The notes below the pieces were generated by a model. The model searched no databases. It saw nothing but the letters and a program-made list of their open reading frames with translations, and had not been told where the DNA came from. The position numbers were made by a program, and so were the translations under genes. A DNA stretch of 17,117 nucleotides from an uncultured Acetatifactor sp. (GTDB lineage Bacteria > Bacillota > Clostridia > Lachnospirales > Lachnospiraceae): assembly GCA_910586835.1 (NCBI GenBank), contig CAJUJU010000072.1, forward strand, positions 1 to 17,117, in the 5' to 3' direction. This document shows, in pieces, positions 1 to 6,234 of this stretch (its first letter is position 1; each line of letters begins with the position of its first letter).

Positions 1-72
1 TGATTATATCTCAAATCCTTGAGAATGGGCTGTCAACTTTTTTTATACCACATCATAATACAGCGGATTTAC

Positions 73-104
73 AAAACAGGTGAAGACAGTTCACCTGTTT
101 TTTT
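73..104 (+). terminator. Rho-independent terminator of an unseen upstream gene
   Basis: CAGGTGAA (77-84) pairs perfectly with TTCACCTG (90-97) around a 5-base loop, and A73-A76 can extend the stem into the T tract. A run of T follows at 98-104. It presumably ends a gene to the left of the window (ftsZ often lies there in Firmicutes, but that is inference). It isolates the spoIIGA promoter just downstream. Confidence 0.8.
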
Positions 105-169
105 GTCGAATAAATCACTTCTTTTCTGCCCCCTTTTTGACAAATTCCATACGCGCAGCCCCTTATAAT
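104..169 (+). promoter_or_regulatory. Spo0A-type promoter of spoIIGA-sigE
   Basis: A perfect 0A box, TGTCGAA, lies at 104-110. A -35 TTGACA (137-142) and a -10 TATAAT (164-169) are both consensus but are separated by 21 bases instead of about 17. TTTGACA (136-142), overlapping the -35, differs by one base from the inverted 0A box TTCGACA. The B. subtilis spoIIG promoter has the same design: a SigA promoter with a 22-base spacer that needs phosphorylated Spo0A bound next to and over the -35. The predicted transcript start is near 176. Confidence 0.72.
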
Positions 170-191
170 CATTATGAAAAGGATGATGCCT

Positions 192-1079
192 ATGCGCTAT
201 GAGTTGTATGTTGACAGTCTGTTTCTGATTAACTTCGTGATGAACCTCTATCTGCTGATACTTGTGAACCGCAGTTCGCTCCGCACTGCCACGCCGGGGC
301 GTCTGATTGCGGGAGCGGCATTCGGAGGAGGAAGCTATCTGCTTCTTCTGATATGGAGGGGAGCCGTGTGGTTCAGACTGATTCTGGGGGCGGCAGGCGC
401 CTTCGGAATGATTCTGATAGCGTTTCGCGTAAAGGGGTTGAGAAATTTTCTGAAGCTTGCGGAAAAAATGTTGATTTATTCCTTCTGCATCGGAGGCGGA
501 TTGCTCTTTCTGATCCGCCGCCTGCATTTTGCGGGGAAAAGTCTGACCGGCATTTTCGGCATTCTGGGAGTGGGAGGCATTCTTTTTCTCTTTTTGGGCC
601 GTTCCCGGCGGAGGGCGGAACAGGAGAACTATGTCTGCCAGGCGACTCTGGTCTGTGAGGAGACGAAGGTTACTGTCACGGCGCTTATTGATTCCGGAAA
701 CAGCCTTATGGAGCCTGTCAGCGGGAAACCGGTGTCGGTGGTGGAAGAGGCGGTGCTCAGAAGCCTCTGGGAAACCGGAGGACCGGGGTTCCGTGTCATT
801 CCCTATCACAGCATCGGTAAAAAGAAGGGCATTTTGGAGGGATATCTGCTGCCGGAACTGCGGCTGGAGACAGAGGGGATCTGTAAGGTATTCCGAAATG
901 TGTATATCGCCGCGAGTCCCGAAGGCATATCGGCGTCGGAGGGTGGAGAGGCGGATTCCATTAAAATGATTGTAAATCCCCGGCTCCTGTGGGAGAAAAA
1001 TGCGGGGAAGTCCCAAAAGGGACAGAATGTGAGGATATATGATTCTGAAAGTGGCAATACCGGGAAAAATGCAGTTTAA
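192..1079 (+). CDS. spoIIGA: SpoIIGA, sporulation sigma-E processing peptidase
   Basis: Membrane-embedded aspartic peptidase that removes the pro-sequence of pro-SigE in the mother cell after a signal from the forespore. The product is about 295 aa (B. subtilis 309). The N-terminal half holds about five membrane segments (roughly residues 9-26, 40-56, 62-79, 92-109, 119-136). The C-terminal half is a soluble protease domain with the motif ALIDSGNS, placing the catalytic Asp at about 167. ATG codons at 174, 183, 186 and 192 share the frame. I chose 192 because the predicted transcript starts near 176 and AAAAGG (177-182) sits 9 bases upstream. The 3' end overlaps sigE by 41 bases, which suggests translational coupling of protease and substrate. 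Confidence 0.93.
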   Translation: MRYELYVDSLFLINFVMNLYLLILVNRSSLRTATPGRLIAGAAFGGGSYLLLLIWRGAVWFRLILGAAGAFGMILIAFRVKGLRNFLKLAEKMLIYSFCIGGGLLFLIRRLHFAGKSLTGIFGILGVGGILFLFLGRSRRRAEQENYVCQATLVCEETKVTVTALIDSGNSLMEPVSGKPVSVVEEAVLRSLWETGGPGFRVIPYHSIGKKKGILEGYLLPELRLETEGICKVFRNVYIAASPEGISASEGGEADSIKMIVNPRLLWEKNAGKSQKGQNVRIYDSESGNTGKNAV

Positions 1080-1776
1080 GATTATACGCAGAGAAAATGT
1101 GCTTCTGCGGAAAAAGGGAGAGATTCATTATATCGGCGGTGCGGAGGTACTGCCGCCGCCGCTGGAGCTGGAGCAGGAGAGTCAGGTGATAAACGATCTG
1201 GGAACGGAGGTGGACGCCGAGGCAAAGGCGACGCTGATCGAACACAATCTGCGGCTGGTAGTCTACATAGCAAAGAAATTTGACAACACAGGGGTGGGCG
1301 TGGAGGATTTGATTTCTATCGGAACCATAGGGCTGATCAAGTCCATCAATACCTTCAATCCGGAGAGAAACATCAAGCTTGCCACCTACGCGTCCAGATG
1401 CATTGAAAATGAAATCCTGATGTATCTGCGCAGGAACAGCAGGCATAAGCAGGAGGTTTCCCTGGATGAGCCGCTGAATGTGGACTGGGACGGAAATGAG
1501 CTTCTGCTGTCGGATATTCTAGGGACGGAGGAGGATGTGATCTACCGGGATATCGAAAACGAGGTGGAGCGCAAGCTTCTGCTGGGAGCCATCAGCAAGC
1601 TGTCCGACCGGGAGCGGATGATTATCAATATGCGCTTCGGCCTGGGAAGCAGGGAAGGCAGGGAGATGACGCAGAAGGAGGTAGCCACGCTTCTGGGGAT
1701 TTCCCAGTCCTACATATCACGGTTGGAAAAAAAGATCATGCGGCAGCTGAAAAAGGAGATGAGCAATCACATTTAG
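1039..1776 (+). CDS. sigE: RNA polymerase sporulation sigma-E factor (pro-form)
   Basis: Early mother-cell sigma factor, made as an inactive membrane-associated precursor. The product is 245 aa. Residues 1 to about 30 are a basic, amphipathic pro-sequence; the conserved YIGG (31-34) marks the processing region that SpoIIGA cuts in B. subtilis. Sigma region 2 spans about 64-134 and includes NLRLVVYIAKKF, the GTIGLIK segment and the CIENEILMYLRR part that binds -10 DNA. Region 4 (about 180-240) ends in a helix-turn-helix, LGISQSYISRLEKK. ATG 1039 is preceded by GAGGA (1031-1035). It starts inside spoIIGA and is transcribed with it. Confidence 0.96.
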   Translation: MILKVAIPGKMQFKIIRRENVLLRKKGEIHYIGGAEVLPPPLELEQESQVINDLGTEVDAEAKATLIEHNLRLVVYIAKKFDNTGVGVEDLISIGTIGLIKSINTFNPERNIKLATYASRCIENEILMYLRRNSRHKQEVSLDEPLNVDWDGNELLLSDILGTEEDVIYRDIENEVERKLLLGAISKLSDRERMIINMRFGLGSREGREMTQKEVATLLGISQSYISRLEKKIMRQLKKEMSNHI

Positions 1777-1779
1777 CCC

Positions 1780-1809
1780 TTGGCAAGTATGCTTTCTATG
1801 GTATATACT
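1780..1809 (+). promoter_or_regulatory. Candidate SigA promoter of the 107-aa/VanZ/membrane-protein cassette
   Basis: TTGGCA (1780-1785) and TATACT (1804-1809), 18 bases apart, each match the SigA hexamers at 5 of 6 positions. They lie directly after the sigE stop codon, with a predicted start near 1816, ahead of the gene at 1836. This would let the cassette be expressed in vegetative cells independently of the sporulation genes. No terminator is visible after sigE, so read-through is also possible. Confidence 0.5.
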
Positions 1810-1835
1810 AATACTGATAGAGAGAGGTTTGGGCT

Positions 1836-2159
1836 ATGGTGAAACGCAGTGATATCCTGTCTATGGAATATCTGAAAAAAACAGAGTTTACGGGCTGCCA
1901 TCAGGGGATGCGCTATCGTCTGGAGGGCATAATGGGTGCGGACGGCGGGAAGAGACTTGGCTGTACCGTCTGGCCCGAGCCCTTCAATTTTTTTACCACA
2001 CCGGAGGAGGAGAAGGAGCGGGCAGAGTTTTCCTTTGACGAGGACGGCGTGACGGACGCGGTTGCGTGGATGAATGACAGGCTGTTTGAGGAAAAGGACA
2101 GGTGGGAACAAGCGGGAGAAAAATGGGATAGTTACGAACAGAGGAGTTTTTCATGTTAA
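1836..2159 (+). CDS. Small acidic soluble protein of unknown function
   Basis: A 107-aa protein I do not recognise as a named family. It has no membrane segment or signal peptide and is rich in Glu, Asp and Lys. Notable stretches are an aromatic core CTVWPEPFNFF (about residues 43-53) followed by an acidic, probably helical C-terminal half (TPEEEKER, FSFDEDGV, AWMNDRLFEEKDRWEQ). The start at 1836 has a purine-rich ribosome site, GAGAGG, about 9 bases upstream. The stop overlaps the VanZ start (ATGTTAA, 2153-2159), so it is coupled to the membrane-protein genes. The codon pattern and tight coupling make it a real gene; the function is open. Confidence 0.8.
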   Translation: MVKRSDILSMEYLKKTEFTGCHQGMRYRLEGIMGADGGKRLGCTVWPEPFNFFTTPEEEKERAEFSFDEDGVTDAVAWMNDRLFEEKDRWEQAGEKWDSYEQRSFSC

Positions 2160-2707
2160 AATATATATACAGCGATCTTTCGCGGGCGGTGCGGTATCTT
2201 CCCTACGGGCTGGCGCTGGGAGTTCCCGTGGCGGTTTTCATCGTCTGGCTGATCAACAGGCAGCGCAGAAAGAAGCAAAAAGAGCCGTTGTCCTGGGTTC
2301 CGGTGGTCATTTTCGGGATCTACCTGGCCGTGCTTTTGATGATTACCTTTTTATCCAGGGAAAGCGGAAGCAGCAAGGGTGTGATAGACATGGATCTGTT
2401 TTCCACCTGGGGGATTAATGACAGAAACAATGCCTTTGTAGTGGAAAATGTGCTTTTATTCATTCCTTATGGTTTTCTGTGCAGCTGGAATTTCAAATGG
2501 GCAAAAAAGTTGTGGAAGTGTACGTTGTTTGGCGCGGTTACAAGCTTTGGGATTGAGTTTCTGCAGCTGGTGACGAGACGGGGATTTTTTCAGATCGACG
2601 ATATCCTGACCAATGTGCTGGGAACCGTCATAGGCTGGCTGGTGTTTCGGATGATCGTGCTGCTGTTTGGGCCGCCGCAGAAGAAGACGGAACATGAAAT
2701 CCGATGA
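2153..2707 (+). CDS. VanZ-family membrane protein
   Basis: A 184-aa membrane protein with about five hydrophobic segments. It shows VanZ-family signatures: the ENVLLFIPYGFL segment (about residues 98-109) and the C-terminal DDILTNVLGTVIGW. VanZ lowers teicoplanin sensitivity in enterococci by an unknown mechanism; chromosomal VanZ-like proteins are common in clostridia and no van genes are present, so a resistance role should not be assumed. GAGGAG lies 8 bases before ATG 2153. It overlaps the gene before it by 7 bases and the next by 4 (ATGA), so the three form one operon. Confidence 0.85.
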   Translation: MLKYIYSDLSRAVRYLPYGLALGVPVAVFIVWLINRQRRKKQKEPLSWVPVVIFGIYLAVLLMITFLSRESGSSKGVIDMDLFSTWGINDRNNAFVVENVLLFIPYGFLCSWNFKWAKKLWKCTLFGAVTSFGIEFLQLVTRRGFFQIDDILTNVLGTVIGWLVFRMIVLLFGPPQKKTEHEIR

Positions 2708-4479
2708 GCGCGCTGAAAGATAAATATGATTGGAATAGTGTAAAGAAAGACAGAGTGATTGTGTTGGAAAAGGATAAAAAAACACGGAAGAGAGAACGAG
2801 TCTGCAGAGTATTTGTGTCGCTGTCGGTATCTGCGGCATTGCTGGCAATTGTATGGTGCAGAACCTGTATTTATTTTGAAACGAATGATGACAGATATAT
2901 TGCGTCTATTCTGTCCGGTGCAGTTACAGGCAGTCCGGATGCCCATGTAATATATATGAATTACCTGTTGTCGCTGCCTCTGTCGCTGCTATATCGTTTT
3001 ACCGTGGAAGTACCCTGGTACGGTGGAATGTTGGTGCTGTTTTTGTGGTTGTTCTGGGGAGCGGTGTTGGACAGCGCTTATACCAGATGCCGTAAATGGA
3101 CTCAGGCGTTCCTGGTGACAATGGCTGCAGCGGGCGTTTTTTTTGCATATTACTATTGCGCGGGAATGATACAATATACTTCTCTGGCGGCCTTTCTGGC
3201 GATTGGAGGTTATGTGTGTCTTTTGCTGCGGCAAAATAAGAAATCGGGATTTGTGTGTTTTATTGCTCTGGAATTATTGTCTTGTCTTTTGCGCAGTCAG
3301 GCTATGCTTATGATTCAGCCCATGGGGATGGCGGCTGTTGTTGTGGCAATGGCAGAGGATCGAAAGAAAGATTGGAAAGCCAGGGGCAGAGCCTTTTTTG
3401 CCGTGGCAGCAGCGGCAGTGCTGGTTCTGGGTGTGAGTAAGGCAGGAGATTTTATAGGATATCATGGAGAGGCATGGGAACGGTATTGGCAGTTTAATGA
3501 TACCAGAACCGCAATGTTTGACTTTTATGGAACGCCTGAGTATGAGGAGATTAGTTTTATTCTGGAGAAAAGCGGAGTTTCCAGAGAAAAGTATGAAGCA
3601 TACCGTGCATATATGATTTTGGATTGGAAGATTGACGGGGCGACGGAAGAAACCCTTCGGGACTATATTGTCAACAGCAGAAAAAAGACATTTCAACCGG
3701 GTGATTTGCTGGAGATCGGCAAAATCTCCATATGGGGACTTCCATGGCGTGTTCAGCTTGTGACACTGATTGCCTGGGGTATATTTTTGCTGTGGGGACT
3801 TCTTGGAAAGAGATGGAGAACGCTGCTTTATGGAGTGATATTTTTAGGGGGCTCCCGGATGGCGTTATGGAGTTATCTGGTATGGAGGGAACGCGTTCCA
3901 CTGCGCGTAACGCTGCCGTTACTTGCCTGTGAGGTCTTTTTTCTGCTTGCGTTGGTTTGGCTAAATTGGATAAAGATTGAATTTGTTGCCTGGAAGAAAA
4001 CTTTTCTTTTTATGGGATGCCTTCTCTTTTTCCTGTCCTGCCTTTATACAGGAGGTAAGCAGAGCAGATATGTGGGAGAAGTAATCGGCAACAAAAAAAT
4101 TTTTATGAAAGGTCTGGATGAGATTCGGGCGTATTGTGACGGTTGTCCTGAAAATCGTTATTTATTGGATGCCAATACCATGTCCTATTATACAGGAAGC
4201 GTTTTTGACACAGGACAGTATCGACCGATTAACGCGGTGCTTGGAGGTGGCTGGTTTTCCACCAGCCCTTCAGTACAACGGCGGCTTGAGGAGTATCTCG
4301 GGGGTGCTCCCGGCTTTTATTTCCTGATTATTTCGGACGGCAATGAGGAAAATACTCCTGAGTTTGTGTATTTGACGGATGTGATGGGGGGAAAACCGAA
4401 ACTTGCAGATCAATGGACAGCTTCCCATGGCGGAACTTATAATGTCTATTATTTTGAGGGAGCTTTTCCCTTTTCGTAG
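2704..4479 (+). CDS. Large polytopic membrane protein, possibly a GT-C-type glycosyltransferase
   Basis: 591 aa with about 12 hydrophobic segments: roughly eight between residues 33 and 245, a hydrophilic stretch at about 246-345, four more at about 350-450, then a soluble C-terminal domain of about 140 residues. An acidic motif, ETNDDRYIA, follows the first membrane segment. Acidic residues at that place, many membrane spans and a soluble C-terminus are the usual layout of GT-C glycosyltransferases that use lipid-linked sugars, but I cannot assign a family or substrate. The start overlaps the VanZ stop (ATGA), with no clear ribosome site, so it probably relies on coupling. It appears somewhat more AT-rich than its neighbours. 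It converges with sigG, leaving 7 bases between stop codons. Confidence 0.8.
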   Translation: MSALKDKYDWNSVKKDRVIVLEKDKKTRKRERVCRVFVSLSVSAALLAIVWCRTCIYFETNDDRYIASILSGAVTGSPDAHVIYMNYLLSLPLSLLYRFTVEVPWYGGMLVLFLWLFWGAVLDSAYTRCRKWTQAFLVTMAAAGVFFAYYYCAGMIQYTSLAAFLAIGGYVCLLLRQNKKSGFVCFIALELLSCLLRSQAMLMIQPMGMAAVVVAMAEDRKKDWKARGRAFFAVAAAAVLVLGVSKAGDFIGYHGEAWERYWQFNDTRTAMFDFYGTPEYEEISFILEKSGVSREKYEAYRAYMILDWKIDGATEETLRDYIVNSRKKTFQPGDLLEIGKISIWGLPWRVQLVTLIAWGIFLLWGLLGKRWRTLLYGVIFLGGSRMALWSYLVWRERVPLRVTLPLLACEVFFLLALVWLNWIKIEFVAWKKTFLFMGCLLFFLSCLYTGGKQSRYVGEVIGNKKIFMKGLDEIRAYCDGCPENRYLLDANTMSYYTGSVFDTGQYRPINAVLGGGWFSTSPSVQRRLEEYLGGAPGFYFLIISDGNEENTPEFVYLTDVMGGKPKLADQWTASHGGTYNVYYFEGAFPFS

Positions 4480-4486
4480 GAAGCGG

Positions 4487-5266
4487 TCAGGCGCTCAAAT
4501 AAGCACGCATGGTGCGCAGCGCGTTTTTTTCCAGTCTGGATACCTGGGCCTGGGAGATGCCGATGGTATCCGCTACCTCCATCTGGGTTTTGCCCTCAAA
4601 AAATCTCAGGGAGATGATCTCGTGTTCCCTGGGGTTTAGTTTTTTCATGGCTTCGCTTAAGGAGAGATGCTCCACCCAGGTCTCTTCCTTATTTTTTTTG
4701 TCGCTGATCTGATCCATGACATAGAGGGTATCTCCGCCGTCGGTAAAGATGGGCTCATAGAGGCTCATGGGATTCTGGATGGCATCCAGAGCGTAGGCGA
4801 TATCCTCCTTGGAGATGCCGATTTCTGCGGCGATCTCTTCAATGGAGGGATCCTTCATGTGTTTTCTGGTCAGAGCCTCTCTGGCATAGATGGCCTTATA
4901 GGCGGTATCCTTCAGGGAGCGGGAGACGCGCAGCTGGCTGTTGTCCCGCAGAAACCGTCTGATTTCCCCGATGATCATGGGAACCGCGTAGGTGGAAAAT
5001 TTTACATTGAGGGAGGAGTCAAAATTGTCAATGGCCTTGATGAGCCCGATGCAGCCAATCTGGAACAGATCGTCCACATTTTCACTGCTGGAGGAAAAGC
5101 GCTTGATTACGCTTAAGACCAGCCGCAGATTTCCTTCGATATAGGTTTCTCTGGCCTTTGTGTCGCCGGCCTCGATCTGCTGAAATAACAGCTCCTTTTC
5201 CTCCGATTTCAACAGCGGGAGCTTGGAAGTATTTACCCCGCAGATTTCAACTTTTCCCTGTGCCAT
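4487..5266 (-). CDS. sigG: RNA polymerase sporulation sigma-G factor
   Basis: Late forespore sigma factor, which in relatives drives genes for small acid-soluble proteins, germinant receptors and other forespore products. The product is 259 aa (B. subtilis 260) and begins with the SigG hallmark KVEICGVNTSKLPLL. Region 2 follows (NLRLVLSVIKRF, about 46-57; IGCIGLIKAIDNF; FSTYAVPMIIGEIRRFLRDN), then a region 3 helix-turn-helix (about 142-162) and a region 4 helix-turn-helix (TIGISQAQVSRLEK, about 234-247). Upstream in-frame ATGs at 5308 and 5278 exist; I chose 5266 because it matches the family N-terminus and AGGA sits a few bases before it. It is inverted relative to sigE, unlike the contiguous spoIIGA-sigE-sigG order of Bacillus. 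Confidence 0.96.
   Translation of the reverse strand: MAQGKVEICGVNTSKLPLLKSEEKELLFQQIEAGDTKARETYIEGNLRLVLSVIKRFSSSSENVDDLFQIGCIGLIKAIDNFDSSLNVKFSTYAVPMIIGEIRRFLRDNSQLRVSRSLKDTAYKAIYAREALTRKHMKDPSIEEIAAEIGISKEDIAYALDAIQNPMSLYEPIFTDGGDTLYVMDQISDKKNKEETWVEHLSLSEAMKKLNPREHEIISLRFFEGKTQMEVADTIGISQAQVSRLEKNALRTMRAYLSA
4491..4530 (+). terminator. Candidate terminator of the upstream cassette, inside the sigG 3' end
   Basis: GCGCT (4491-4495) pairs with AGCGC (4518-4522) and GCAC (4503-4506) pairs with GTGC (4512-4515). Together they form a two-part stem with an internal loop, followed by seven T at 4524-4530. It lies just past the 4479 stop codon and encodes the last residues of SigG on the other strand. 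The asymmetric internal loop lowers confidence. Confidence 0.45.
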
Positions 5267-5314
5267 GTTCTTCCTCATTTCCGCGCGTGGGCGCTTTTCC
5301 TGTTTCAATAGTGG

Positions 5315-5343
5315 TAGTATGTACCCGGCGGAGAAATTTATTC
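5315..5343 (-). promoter_or_regulatory. Forespore (SigG/SigF-type) promoter of sigG
   Basis: On the minus strand GAATA (5343-5339) is followed 17 bases later by CATACTA (5321-5315). These fit the SigG consensus (GHATR at -35, CATNNTA at -10) exactly. SigF recognises closely related sites, and this one is a weaker SigF match because the GG of its -10 is displaced. The predicted start lies about 40 bases ahead of the sigG ATG. It suggests autoregulation in the forespore. Confidence 0.65.
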
Positions 5344-5445
5344 CGACGCAGCAGGCTATATTTTTGTTTTGGGCGGACAGGGGAATCCTGTTCTTTCAGA
5401 CAGGAAGAAGGGCATATATTGTAAAAATGACTTTGGGTGAATGCG

Positions 5446-5679
5446 GTGTTATTTTCGGAATTGAAGTGCAAGGATGTGATCAATGTCAAGGACTGCAGAA
5501 AGCTTGGCAAGGTGTGCGATCTGGAATTTGACTCCTGCAGCGGCTGCATCTGCAAGATTATGGTGCCGGGCTGCAATAAGGTTTTGAGTTTTTTAAACTG
5601 CGAGCCGAATATTGTGATCCCCTACAAGGACATCAGACAGATCGGACCGGATATCATTCTGGTTGACATTCATTGTTAA
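5446..5679 (+). CDS. YlmC/YmxH-family PRC-barrel sporulation protein, cysteine-rich
   Basis: A 77-aa single-domain PRC-barrel protein of the YlmC/YmxH family, whose clostridial members usually sit beside sigG and nrdR; the biochemical role is unknown. Family features are the N-terminal FSELKCKDVINVKDCRKLG, a middle CICKIMVPG and the C-terminal VIPYKDIRQIGPDIILVDI. Start: GTG 5446 has GGGTGA (5435-5440) 5 bases upstream and gives the usual family N-terminus; an in-frame GTG at 5437 lies inside that ribosome site. It has nine cysteines in 77 residues (8, 17, 24, 31, 34, 36, 43, 52, 77), a very high share for a cytoplasmic protein. It is divergent from sigG. Confidence 0.88.
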   Translation: MLFSELKCKDVINVKDCRKLGKVCDLEFDSCSGCICKIMVPGCNKVLSFLNCEPNIVIPYKDIRQIGPDIILVDIHC

Positions 5680-5691
5680 ACATGTTAGATT
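5663..5691 (+). promoter_or_regulatory. Candidate SigA promoter of nrdR
   Basis: Consensus TTGACA (5663-5668) is followed 17 bases later by TAGATT (5686-5691; 4 of 6). It overlaps the last codons of the ylmC-like gene and predicts a start near 5698. A second -10-like TATACT (5705-5710) lacks a good -35. Confidence 0.5.
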
Positions 5692-5703
5692 GAATGTTAA
5701 ACA
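5674..5703 (+). repeat. Two identical TGTTAAACA palindromes, candidate operator
   Basis: TGTTAAACA occurs at 5674-5682 and 5695-5703, 21 bases apart, which is two helical turns. Each copy is an inverted repeat, TGTT-A-AACA. The first contains the stop codon of the ylmC-like gene. The two copies flank the candidate nrdR -10 (5686-5691), where a bound dimer pair could block transcription. They do not resemble the NrdR box as I know it, so the regulator is unknown. Confidence 0.45.
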
Positions 5704-5745
5704 GTATACTTTTTACTGAAAAAGGTTTGAAAGAGGTGAGCGCCC

Positions 5746-6195
5746 ATGAAATGCCCTTTTTGCAATCATGAAAATACCAGAGTAATTGACTCCAGGCCTG
5801 CAGAGGACAATAATTCCATCCGGCGCAGGCGGGTATGCGATGAGTGCGGCAAGCGCTTCACCACCTATGAAAAGGTGGAGACGATTCCGCTGATCATCAT
5901 CAAGAAAGACAATAACCGAGAGACCTATGACCGTTCCAAGATCGAGGCCGGCGTGCTGCGGGCATGCCATAAGCGCCCGGTCAGCGCCCAGCAGATTACC
6001 TGTCTGGTGGATGAGGTGGAAAACGAGATCGGCAGCAGGGAAGAGAAGGAGATCTCCAGCCAGGTGATCGGTGAGCTGCTGATGAACAAGCTGAAAAATC
6101 TGGATGCGGTGGCCTATGTGCGCTTTGCGTCGGTCTACAGAGAATTCAAGGATGTGAATACTTTTATGGATGAATTGAAAAAGGTATTGGAATAG
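5746..6195 (+). CDS. nrdR: NrdR, transcriptional repressor of ribonucleotide reductase genes
   Basis: A 149-aa protein of the usual NrdR length. An N-terminal zinc ribbon uses Cys3, Cys6, Cys31 and Cys34 (MKCPFCNHENTRVIDSRP and CDECGKRFTTYE), and the DSRP and RRRR stretch is typical. An ATP-cone domain follows (about residues 48-138, starting PLIIIKKDNNRETYDRSKI). The protein senses ATP/dATP and binds NrdR boxes in front of ribonucleotide reductase genes; none of those genes is in this window. AGAGGTGA precedes ATG 5746 by about 7 bases. Its position after a YlmC-family gene is common in Clostridia. Confidence 0.97.
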   Translation: MKCPFCNHENTRVIDSRPAEDNNSIRRRRVCDECGKRFTTYEKVETIPLIIIKKDNNRETYDRSKIEAGVLRACHKRPVSAQQITCLVDEVENEIGSREEKEISSQVIGELLMNKLKNLDAVAYVRFASVYREFKDVNTFMDELKKVLE

Positions 6196-6202
6196 GGGAA
6201 GG

Positions 6203-6234
6203 ATGCCGGCTGGTTACGCAGCCGGCATTTTTTT
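6203..6234 (+). terminator. Strong terminator of nrdR, overlapping the spoVB-like 3' end
   Basis: ATGCCGGCTG (6203-6212) pairs perfectly with CAGCCGGCAT (6219-6228) around a 6-base loop, followed by a T run (6228-6234). On the opposite strand the 3' arm and loop encode the last codons (Met-Pro-Ala-Ala-stop) of the SpoVB-like protein. No T run follows on the minus strand, so it looks one-directional for nrdR. Confidence 0.88.

Noticed and set aside
9..44. Hairpin TCTCAA/TTGAGA with a later T7 tract
   Set aside because: The perfect 6-base stem (9-24) is separated by 13 bases from the T tract at 38-44, so it is not a canonical terminator; the hairpin at 73-104 is much better.
2153..2707. Glycopeptide resistance cluster suggested by vanZ
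   Set aside because: No vanR, vanS, vanH, vanA or vanX homologues are present; VanZ-like proteins are common in clostridial chromosomes.
5413..5420. SigE-like -10 (CATATATT) ahead of the ylmC-like gene
   Set aside because: It matches 7 of 8 positions of the SigE -10, but nothing like a SigE -35 is found at the right distance.
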